Source of the DNA: JBEPTX01 sp041691795
Lineage (GTDB): Bacteria; Patescibacteriota; Saccharimonadia; Saccharimonadales; Saccharimonadaceae
Assembly: GCA_041691795.1 (NCBI GenBank)
Contig: JBEPTX010000001.1
Location: 62,001-126,000, forward strand
DNA: 64,000 nucleotides
Direction of reading: 5' to 3'
This document shows positions 57,699 to 64,000 of the stretch, one piece after another (the first letter of the stretch is position 1; the number at the start of each line of letters is the position of its first letter). The notes beneath the pieces were generated by a model. It ran no database searches, was not told the DNA's origin, and worked only from the letters and a program-made list of their open reading frames with translations. The position numbers and the translations under genes were made by a program.

Positions 57699-60128
57699 CT
57701 AGAGGACAATATTCACTAAACGGCCAGCCACATAAATAACCTTGGCTGGTTCTTTGTTTTCTAGAAACTTGACGACGTTTTCAGCCGCCAGTGCTTGGGC
57801 TTTGACTTCATCGTCGTTTGTATCCTTAGGAAGTTCTAATTTAGCACGTAATTTACCATTTACCTGCACAATGATTGTCATCGTTTCACTCACAATCAAA
57901 CTATCATCCCATGTCGGCCAGCCCGCCTCTTCGATCATTTCTTCATGACCAAGTTGCTGCCACAATTCTGCTGCCATATGTGGTGCAAGTGGTGCGATCA
58001 TGCGCACCAATGCGCCCAATGCATCACGCCACGGCTGGTCAGAAAATCCATCAGTTTTCAATTTATAAAGTTCGTTGACATATTCCATTGATGCAGAAAT
58101 GGCGGTGTTGAAACTCAGGCGATGGAAATCGTCAGTCACTTTTCGGGTGGTTTTGTGTTGAGCGCGTCGGACGGCGTCATCGTTTCCAGTGTATGATTTG
58201 TCACTCTCTAGAAATTCTTGGCTCAGCGTCCAAACACGATTCAAGAACCGGTACACACCGGCAATGCCGTGTGAATCCCATGGCGCGTCGAGTTCGATTG
58301 GCCCCATAAAGAGAACGTAGGTACGCAGGGCGTCGGCGCCATAGCCCTGGTTGATAATGTCGAGCGGGTCGATGACATTGCCCTTACTTTTGCTCATTTT
58401 AGTACCATCTTCGGCGTTGATATAGCCATGATAGACCAGTTTTTTAACTGGTTCTTTGAAATCAACCAGTCCCATGTCAAAGAATACGTGGGTCCAAAAA
58501 CGAACATACAGCAAATGTGCGACAGCATGGTCGCCGCCGACATAGAAATCTACTGGTGACCAATAGTTGGCTTTGGCAGGATTCCATGCCTGCGCGTCAT
58601 TGTGCGGGTCGGCGTAGCGCAACAAGTACCAGCTACTACAGGCGTAGCCGTCCATCGTATCAGTTTCGCGCCTGGCAGGTTTGCCACAAGTCGGACACGT
58701 CGTGTTGACCCAATCGTCTATGCCAGCAAGGACTGATTTGCCGTCGCCTTTTGGTGCATAATCTTTGACATCGGGCAAAATAACCGGCAGTTGATCATCA
58801 GGCACGGCTACCGCACCATGATCAGGACAATGAATAATCGGAATTGGCGCACCCCAATAACGCTGGCGACTGATCAGCCAATCACGCATTTTATACGTCG
58901 TTTTGGTATGACCATTTCCCTGCTGCTCTAGCCAAGCGACGACTTCTTCACGCGCTTCGCTTGACTGCATACCGTCAAAGGCACCGCTATTTAGAAGGAG
59001 ACCCTCACCATGATACATAGCACTCTCATCATCGGATGGTTTCTGGATAACTTCAACAACTGGCAAATCAAATTTCTCGGCAAAAGCGTGGTCGCGTTCA
59101 TCGTGTGCTGGAACCGCCATAATCGCGCCCGTGCCATAGCCTGACAGTACATAATCAGCCACCCAGACAGGGATTTTCTGGCCATTAATCGGATTGATGG
59201 CGTAACTACCTGTAAAAACACCTGTTTTTTCTTTCGTATCATTCATACGATCGATTTCGGATTTTTTGACCGCGCCAGCGATGTAACTTTCGACAGTTTC
59301 ACGCGTTTCATCCGTGGCAAGTTCTTTTGCTAGTGGATGTTCGGGTGCAATCACCAAAAAAGTCGCGCCGAACAAGGTGTCTGGGCGAGTTGAAAAGACA
59401 GTAATCACATCATCGCGGCCATCTAATTTGAATTCAATTTCGGCGCCCTGAGATTTGCCGATCCAGTTGGTTTGGGCGGTTTTGATTTTTTGTGGCCAGT
59501 CCAGATCTTCGATCTCGTCCAGCAACGCATCGGCATAGTCGGTGATTTTGAAAAACCATTGCTTCATCGATTTCTTCTCGACGACATTGCCACAACGCCA
59601 ACATTTGCCACCTTCGACTTGTTCGTTGGCGAGGACTGTCTTGTCGACCGGACACCACCATTGCAACGATTCTTTCTGGTAAGCCAGACCGCGTTCAAAC
59701 AGTTTGGTGAAAACCCACTGCGTCCAGCGATAATATTCTGGGTCAGACGTGTTGATTTCGCGTTGCCAGTCGATACTGACACCCATGCGCTTGAACTGTT
59801 CTTTGAAATTGGCAATGTTTGTCTTGGTGACAACTGCAGGTGCCGTGCCTGTTTTGATAGCATAATTTTCGGCAGGCAAACCAAAGGTGTCCCAGCCCAT
59901 TGGGTTAAGAACATTGTGACCATGCTGGCGATGAAAGCGGACAATGGCATCGACGATCGAGTAGCTGAATGCGTGACCTGTGTGCATCCCCGCTCCACTT
60001 GGGTATGGGAACATGCCCGAAACGTAGGTTTTTTGACGCGTTGCATCTTCGGCCACATGATATGACTGTTTTTCATCCCAAATAGTTTGCCATTTGGGCT
60101 CAATTTCAGATGGGTTGTAGCGCTTCAT
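57699..60128 (-). CDS. leuS: Leucyl-tRNA synthetase
   Basis: Class I synthetase of 809 residues, slightly shorter than the usual 850. The HIGH motif reads PYPSGAGMHTGHAF, the KMSKS loop is KMSKSKGNVIDP, and the editing domain (about 220-420; TRPDTLFGATFLVIAPEHP, GTGAIMAVPAHDERD) is intact. The C-terminal domain ends KVIYVAGRLVNIVL. TATACT with extended TG lies 9 bases before the ATG, so the mRNA is nearly leaderless. Confidence 0.97.
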   Translation of the reverse strand: MKRYNPSEIEPKWQTIWDEKQSYHVAEDATRQKTYVSGMFPYPSGAGMHTGHAFSYSIVDAIVRFHRQHGHNVLNPMGWDTFGLPAENYAIKTGTAPAVVTKTNIANFKEQFKRMGVSIDWQREINTSDPEYYRWTQWVFTKLFERGLAYQKESLQWWCPVDKTVLANEQVEGGKCWRCGNVVEKKSMKQWFFKITDYADALLDEIEDLDWPQKIKTAQTNWIGKSQGAEIEFKLDGRDDVITVFSTRPDTLFGATFLVIAPEHPLAKELATDETRETVESYIAGAVKKSEIDRMNDTKEKTGVFTGSYAINPINGQKIPVWVADYVLSGYGTGAIMAVPAHDERDHAFAEKFDLPVVEVIQKPSDDESAMYHGEGLLLNSGAFDGMQSSEAREEVVAWLEQQGNGHTKTTYKMRDWLISRQRYWGAPIPIIHCPDHGAVAVPDDQLPVILPDVKDYAPKGDGKSVLAGIDDWVNTTCPTCGKPARRETDTMDGYACSSWYLLRYADPHNDAQAWNPAKANYWSPVDFYVGGDHAVAHLLYVRFWTHVFFDMGLVDFKEPVKKLVYHGYINAEDGTKMSKSKGNVIDPLDIINQGYGADALRTYVLFMGPIELDAPWDSHGIAGVYRFLNRVWTLSQEFLESDKSYTGNDDAVRRAQHKTTRKVTDDFHRLSFNTAISASMEYVNELYKLKTDGFSDQPWRDALGALVRMIAPLAPHMAAELWQQLGHEEMIEEAGWPTWDDSLIVSETMTIIVQVNGKLRAKLELPKDTNDDEVKAQALAAENVVKFLENKEPAKVIYVAGRLVNIVL

Positions 60129-60161
60129 ACAAATACTAGTATAACAGATGGACTAAGATGA

Positions 60162-61364
60162 CTACGGTGTGGCTTTGAGTTTGTCGATCAATGCCTGGTA
60201 CTGCGCTTTACTTGATTCGTCAGTCGCACTTTTGAGCGCCATTGCCGTTGTACCATCCGTGAGGTAATCATGCACTTGAGTAAGTGAAACTGTCGCCGTT
60301 GGAACAATGACTTTCACTTCTTGGTTGAACTGTGGATTGAATGTCAGTGTGCCGGTGCTATCACCAACGTTCATCTCAGTAACGATAGACGTAATATCAT
60401 GATGGGCATTAATCCATAATTGGAAGCTGGATATTTGTGATGACGAATCAAAATGTTTGGCGAATGTGTCAACATTCAAATCAAATGTTGCACTGTCGCA
60501 ATCGTGGAATTGCCCGTACAATGAGGTGTTTTTGAATGCAGTGAGGAATGCCTTCATTTTGGTCTGATCAACATGAATGCTGTAACCGATACTGCCGTTC
60601 TTGTTACCAAGTGTTTTATCGACGACAAAGAATCGATTATTTGCATAGAGATCAGCAGAGTCCTTGAATAACGGCTGGTCAGTTTGAACCTTTTTGATAA
60701 CTGTTTCGACACACGACAGAACCGAACTGTACTTTTTGCTGTATGGCTGCAGTTGGTCACTGTTGATTTCTAGCCACTTGCCCTCGATTTTCTGTTGCAA
60801 GATATTTGCGTAGCTGCCTTGTGTTGAGGCGTCTTTTACGAGATCACTTCCCAGAAAGCTTTTGATACCTTCGCCGCTCAAATAGATATTGCCGTCCTGA
60901 TCCATCACCGCGTCACTCGAAAAGTTCCCCTGTTTGTTATTGACATTCGTTTTGGCCGCAAAACTAAGTTTGGCGCCTTTGGCACCGGCAAGTCCGCCGC
61001 TTGCATCGACTGAAATTGATGCACCTAGTTTGTATGATGCATTGAAGCTTGCCGTGTTCGAACCGAGCGCCCGAACAAGCGCATCCGCAACCACACGATC
61101 AGGGTTTTGATACCAGAATATATAGACCGCAACCGCGCCGAGGCCGACCAAAAGTGCAACGATGAGCGCAAGGCCAACCATCAAATTGTTCTTTGGCACA
61201 AGTTTCACCTGAGGTTTGCGGTGGGCAACTTCGTCCTGGAACTCATGACGTTTCTTTTCGAGCTCTTCGTTAAGAGCGGCAACTGGCTCAACCACCTTGG
61301 CTGGTTTGGTCGATTTAGTTGATTTGCTTACTTTGGTTGATTTGGTTGATTGTTTACGCGGCAT
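60162..61364 (-). CDS. Single-pass membrane protein with large outer domain
   Basis: A 400-residue protein. A Lys/Ser/Thr repeat tail (residues 1-25, PRKQSTKSTKVSKSTKSTK) and acidic helix lead to one membrane helix (about 60-84, LMVGLALIVALLVGLGAVAVYIFW), then an outer domain of about 310 residues with two conserved-looking cysteines. ATG 61364 is chosen because AAAGGAG lies just before it; upstream codons overlap the murF-like gene. No family recognised. It overlaps neither neighbour and may form a unit with the murF-like gene. Confidence 0.6.
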   Translation of the reverse strand: MPRKQSTKSTKVSKSTKSTKPAKVVEPVAALNEELEKKRHEFQDEVAHRKPQVKLVPKNNLMVGLALIVALLVGLGAVAVYIFWYQNPDRVVADALVRALGSNTASFNASYKLGASISVDASGGLAGAKGAKLSFAAKTNVNNKQGNFSSDAVMDQDGNIYLSGEGIKSFLGSDLVKDASTQGSYANILQQKIEGKWLEINSDQLQPYSKKYSSVLSCVETVIKKVQTDQPLFKDSADLYANNRFFVVDKTLGNKNGSIGYSIHVDQTKMKAFLTAFKNTSLYGQFHDCDSATFDLNVDTFAKHFDSSSQISSFQLWINAHHDITSIVTEMNVGDSTGTLTFNPQFNQEVKVIVPTATVSLTQVHDYLTDGTTAMALKSATDESSKAQYQALIDKLKATP

Positions 61365-61377
61365 AATTACTCCTTTG

Positions 61378-62679
61378 CTATACCTGGGTGAACTGAGCAA
61401 AAAACTCTTCTTTATGGGCCATCCATGACGGTGATTGGCGGACGAGCAGACGGTTGTCTTGTGGGTGACGCAACAGAATCTTGGCAGCCTCTTCGGTAAA
61501 TATACGATTTTGGGCACCTTTGATCAGCACCAGAGCGCCAGGTTTCAGATATTGATGGGCAAATGCCCCAGCCTCGACACTACTCATAAAACTCTTTACC
61601 TGACAGCCATTGGCATGCGCCGCAGTTGCCAAATATTTGGCTGCATCTTCGCCCACTGTGATCACCCAATCGACAGTATCTGGGCTAAACATGTGGCCAA
61701 GTTTGGTGTGTTCATCTGGCGAAAGAGCGCCCAGTTCGTTCATACTCCCCAATATAGCGATTCGTTGCGGGGCATCAATTGACAGAAATGTTTTGATTGC
61801 TGCAACAGCTGCGGCCGGTTGTGAATTGTATGTATCGTCAATCAGAATACTATTTTGAATACCTGGCAAAATGCGCATGCGGCCAGGAATGGACGTAATT
61901 TGCGCCAAACCTGCAATAATTTGTTCGCTCGTCAGACCTAGTTTGATACCGACAACAGCAGCGGCAACCGCCGGGCGTAAATTATGTTCACCAACTACAT
62001 GAATCGTTGCTTCGATCGGCTGTGGTATCTCGGGGACGATTAACTTACCTTTGTGACCATGCTCAATGCTAAAACTTTCGTCTTTAAAATGGTATTCAGC
62101 ACCGTCAGTTGTCCCATACGTCAGGACATTCGCATTTGTCAGAAAACTAGCATAGCGGCCTTCGATATCGTCGCGGTTGATAATGGCAAGATCGCTAAAG
62201 TTAGCCGCGGCCAATTCCTCACGCGCAACGGCATCCATTGTCTGAAAATATTCCATATGCTCGGCCGTCACCGCTGTGATCACGGCAATGTCTGGGCGAA
62301 GGTATTTCCCGAATCGTTCAATATCACCAGGATGATCTGCCCCAAGCTCCTGGACGATCACATCGACATCAGGCGGCTGATTAACACGAACTTGGGCTGC
62401 ACGAAAAGCTTGGCGCCATAGTTTGATACTTTTTACATCTTCTGGGTACGGAATCCCTAGCATCGCCAGTGGTGCGCTGAGTTCGGTATTGTGATTACCT
62501 TCGTGCATACGAACACGATATTTTTGACTCAGCATCGCTGATAAAGCGATCTTGGTGCTGGTCTTGCCAACACTTCCGGCGACAATAATCAATTTTACCG
62601 CAGGGTGAGCTTTGAAATAGCTACGGACATAGCCTTCAAGCTTTTTTTGGACATATGTTTTGAACTTTTTTTGAAACAT
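61378..62679 (-). CDS. MurF-like Mur ligase lacking the usual N-terminal domain
   Basis: A 433-residue ATP-dependent amide ligase of the Mur family, closest to UDP-MurNAc-tripeptide:D-Ala-D-Ala ligase. The ATP loop is AGSVGKTSTK at 34-43, with GNHNTELSAPL, AVTAEHMEYF (Mg and catalytic), HVVGEHNLRPA, SIPGRMRIL, LIDDTYNSQPAA and ALVLIKGAQ. Normal MurF has about 100 residues before the ATP loop for UDP-sugar recognition; here only about 34 precede it. The C-terminus is correspondingly full. Cell-wall assembly role likely. Confidence 0.85.
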   Translation of the reverse strand: MFQKKFKTYVQKKLEGYVRSYFKAHPAVKLIIVAGSVGKTSTKIALSAMLSQKYRVRMHEGNHNTELSAPLAMLGIPYPEDVKSIKLWRQAFRAAQVRVNQPPDVDVIVQELGADHPGDIERFGKYLRPDIAVITAVTAEHMEYFQTMDAVAREELAAANFSDLAIINRDDIEGRYASFLTNANVLTYGTTDGAEYHFKDESFSIEHGHKGKLIVPEIPQPIEATIHVVGEHNLRPAVAAAVVGIKLGLTSEQIIAGLAQITSIPGRMRILPGIQNSILIDDTYNSQPAAAVAAIKTFLSIDAPQRIAILGSMNELGALSPDEHTKLGHMFSPDTVDWVITVGEDAAKYLATAAHANGCQVKSFMSSVEAGAFAHQYLKPGALVLIKGAQNRIFTEEAAKILLRHPQDNRLLVRQSPSWMAHKEEFFAQFTQV

Positions 62680-62730
62680 TTCTAATAGGTATCATACCCT
62701 ATACATAAGCTTTTCGCCACCCCTAGTACC

Positions 62731-62757
62731 AAGAAAACTCCGCCAAGGTGGAGGAGC
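62731..62757 (-). terminator. Terminator after the 62760 gene
   Basis: Read leftward: CTCCTCC, loop, GGCGGAG with one mismatch, then TTTTCTT, 3 bases after the stop. Confidence 0.65.
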
Positions 62758-62759
62758 TT

Positions 62760-63008
62760 TCAGGCGTCTAGAGCGAGTTTAGTCTTGGTAGTGTCTGCTA
62801 GTTCGTTGATCCAAGTCTCGTGTCGCTGAGACTGGGCTTCGTAGGCAGCACGTTCTGTGTCGTCATCATCAAGACGAGCAGCAACTTGATCAAAACCAAC
62901 TCTTACTTCATCACGCAGTGAGGCTATGTCAGCCGAAATCGTCGCCTCATTCTTGTCGAGACGCTCTTCGACGTATTTAAATAGTTTTTGGAATTCGTCG
63001 TGACTCAT
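62760..63008 (-). CDS. Small coiled-coil protein
   Basis: An 82-residue soluble, acidic helical protein: FQKLFKYVEERLDKNEATIS, VGFDQVAARLDDDDTERAAY and SQRHETWINELADTTKTKL, typical heptad-like patterns. I recall similar short proteins in Saccharibacteria and phage contexts but cannot name a family. A TAGAAT-like box lies 8 bases before the ATG. It has its own terminator, so it is a separate unit between the murF-like gene and tRNA-Ala. Confidence 0.6.
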   Translation of the reverse strand: MSHDEFQKLFKYVEERLDKNEATISADIASLRDEVRVGFDQVAARLDDDDTERAAYEAQSQRHETWINELADTTKTKLALDA

Positions 63009-63063
63009 ATACTTCTATTCTAACCCTTGGCCATTGTATTGCCAATGTTTATATATTCTCATT

Positions 63064-63138
63064 TGGTGGAGTCGGGGAGAATCGAACTCCCATTCCGTCC
63101 ATGCCATGGACGTGTACTAGCCGTTATACGACGACCCC
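63064..63138 (-). tRNA. tRNA-Ala (anticodon GGC)
   Basis: Read leftward from 63138: acceptor GGGGTCG with 3' strand CGACTCC, including the G3-U70 pair that identifies tRNA-Ala; D arm GTAT/GTAC; anticodon stem CGTCC/GGACG with loop ATGGCAT (GGC); T arm with TTCGATT; discriminator A and encoded CCA (63064-63066). A TACACT box with extended TGC lies about 11 bases upstream. Confidence 0.93.
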
Positions 63139-63470
63139 AAACTTGGCCCAGTGTAGCAAAAATCCGTCCCTATTTCTAGAGGCGGATCTTCTGGGCTGCT
63201 ACGTGCCCACCCGGGGCACGTTTTTTGTTTGGTAGTGTTTATTTTAACGCTAGTGTTACGCAAAGGTACCCCTATGACGTATCAGCTTACGGTTAAGTAT
63301 ATACCGTAATTTCTTCTTATGCTAGTATTGTTTTTCAAAATGTGCTTAAATAAGCTTGTTCAGAAGCATACGCGAAGCGAGTGTTTCCCCTAGGGGATCC
63401 TCTTTCTTGAAAAAGTTCGCCGCATGGTCGATCTGACGAAACAAGTAACAAGAAAAGAGTACCTAGTTCT
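63139..63470. promoter_or_regulatory. tRNA-Ala promoter, a terminator, and the long leader of the RRM gene
   Basis: No gene is visible in these 332 bases. 63139-63160 carries the leftward tRNA-Ala promoter. On the + strand GCCCAG/CTGGGC (63146-63151, 63191-63196) and GTAGCA/TGCTAC (63153-63158, 63197-63202) cross, so they form a pseudoknot or exclude each other; a terminator CGTGCCC/GGGCACG (63202-63220) with T run follows. Then TTACGGT/ACCGTAA (63287-63293, 63303-63309) and about 150 bases of leader with CCCCTAGGGG before the RRM start. The long leader suggests autoregulation. Confidence 0.5.
63201..63226 (+). terminator. Terminator upstream of the RRM gene
   Basis: CGTGCCC (63202-63208) and GGGCACG (63214-63220) with a following TTTTTT run. 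No + strand gene precedes it, so it ends either a small RNA beginning near 63140 or stray transcription. Confidence 0.7.
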
Positions 63471-63815
63471 ATGGCACAGCAAAATCTTTTCATCGGTAGC
63501 CTTGCTTACAGCACTACTGATGATAGTTTAAAAGCCTTTTTCGAAACAATTGGTCCTGTAGTTAGCGCACGTGTCATCACTGACCGTGATAGCGGCCGCA
63601 GCAAAGGTTTTGGATTTGTCGAGTTTGAAAAAGACGAAGACAACCAAAAAGCCGTTGACCAACTCGATGGCAAAGAGCTCGATGGCCGCGCAATCAGCGT
63701 TGGCTTGGCACGTCCCCGCGAAGAGCGCCCAAAGCGCGACTTCAACGGTGGCGGTGGCGACCGCGGCGGTGATCGCGGCGGCAACGGCGGTTCATTCCGT
63801 CAGCGCAGCTGGTAA
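63471..63815 (+). CDS. RRM RNA-binding protein with glycine-rich tail
   Basis: A 114-residue protein: one RNA recognition motif (1-80) with RNP2 LFIGSL and RNP1 KGFGFVEF, then a Gly/Arg/Asp tail (GGGGDRGGDRGGNGGSFR). Such Rbp proteins occur in cyanobacteria and various others and are often cold-induced RNA chaperones. The 150-base leader and a long terminator (63822-63865) suggest a strongly controlled single-gene unit. Ribosome site before the ATG is weak (AAGAAAAGAG about 15 bases away). Confidence 0.92.
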   Translation: MAQQNLFIGSLAYSTTDDSLKAFFETIGPVVSARVITDRDSGRSKGFGFVEFEKDEDNQKAVDQLDGKELDGRAISVGLARPREERPKRDFNGGGGDRGGDRGGNGGSFRQRSW

Positions 63816-63821
63816 TTTATT

Positions 63822-63865
63822 ACCAAACAAAATACCTCGTCTTTCGGCGAGGTATTTTGTTTGGT
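63822..63865. terminator. Long bidirectional terminator
   Basis: Eighteen-bp perfect stem: 63822-63839 pairs with 63848-63865 (core AATACCTCG / CGAGGTATT), loop TCTTTCGG. A and T runs at both ends allow use by the RRM gene and the convergent partial gene. Confidence 0.85.
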
Positions 63866-63866
63866 G

Positions 63867-64000
63867 TTAACGAAAGAATGGAATCGGTGACTGCATCCAG
63901 TCCCAATGAAGACCCAAGAAACTATTTATAATCCCATAACCATTGATCAGCCAGACAGTCCCGATAACGATTGTCGTCGTCAGTGCAATGAAAAATAATC
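63867..64000 (-). CDS. C-terminus of a membrane protein, start outside window
   Basis: A leftward open frame entering from the right edge and ending at TAA 63869-63867. The 43 visible residues read LFFIALTTTIVIGTVWLING, then YGIINSFLGLHWDWMQSPIP and FFR. One hydrophobic helix is clear. The family cannot be told from this fragment. Confidence 0.55.
   Translation of the reverse strand, partial: LFFIALTTTIVIGTVWLINGYGIINSFLGLHWDWMQSPIPFFR

Noticed and set aside
1..64000. Possible reassignment of UGA, as in some Patescibacteria
   Set aside because: Conserved tryptophans are all TGG, and genes such as the 645 NUDIX gene and the 62760 gene end at TGA with homologue-like lengths.
1..64000. CRISPR arrays, insertion sequences or prophage
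   Set aside because: No regularly spaced repeats, transposase, integrase or phage structural gene was seen; the only repeats are the RNA element pair and the tRNA-like units.

Overview
The window reads as one contiguous piece of a small, streamlined bacterial genome, most likely a Candidatus Saccharibacteria (TM7, Patescibacteria) member. The grounds are: short genes packed with 1-8 base overlaps, GatCAB for indirect amidation, short Rel and MurF forms, a glycolysis/pentose-phosphate operon with two PfkB kinases, and a respiratory block of only NDH-2 plus a cytochrome bo3-type quinol oxidase. Tryptophan is read from TGG and genes end in TAA, TAG and TGA, so the standard code is used. No 16S rRNA or taxonomic marker search was possible, so the assignment is inference.

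Layout. 1-6.5 kb: galU, a NUDIX gene and gatC-gatA-(small membrane HEPN-like protein)-gatB, divergent from gtrA, then a DEAD-box helicase. 6.7-11.4 kb: a large membrane protease-like protein that lacks its catalytic serine, and uvrB. 11.4-19.5 kb: a carbon operon read leftward from gap (gap, rpiB, rpe, split transketolase, class II aldolase, two PfkB kinases, LOG protein), divergent from rel. 21.2-24.8 kb: two small unknown proteins, ppa, GDPD, a structured RNA element (copy 1), trxB and an FKBP. 24.8-32.8 kb: an ABC exporter, ndh-2 and cyoABCDE. 32.8-38.5 kb: alpha/beta hydrolase, pheT-NUDIX-MazG-pheS. 38.5-44.2 kb: an aquaporin-like channel, RNA element copy 2, rmuC, PAP2 phosphatase and an ABC-2 exporter. 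44.3-46.8 kb: an accessory patch with one complete tRNA-Gln, a 5' tRNA-Gln fragment, two tRNA 3'-half/hairpin units and two HIT genes. 46.8-52.7 kb: secreted sedolisin, pilin-like protein, redox enzymes and membrane proteins. 53-64 kb: trmD, khpA-like, rpsP, rnc, nusB, rpmF, leuS, murF-like, tRNA-Ala and an RRM protein.

How it works together. The carbon operon joins GAPDH, the non-oxidative pentose phosphate enzymes, an aldolase and two sugar kinases; no transaldolase is visible, so sedoheptulose bisphosphate chemistry could substitute. NADH can be oxidised by NDH-2 and the quinol by the bo3-type oxidase, a minimal proton-pumping oxygen-consuming chain. The secretion patch (sedolisin, pilin-like protein, coiled-coil secreted protein) fits an epibiotic surface lifestyle.

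The observations most worth a second look are: (i) a two-copy RNA-like element with compensatory base changes (23.07 and 39.45 kb), both copies between convergent genes; (ii) the tRNA-Gln fragment carrying a structured 134-base insertion; (iii) a recurring promoter layout in which a -10 box lies 6-9 bases before the start codon, implying widespread leaderless mRNAs.
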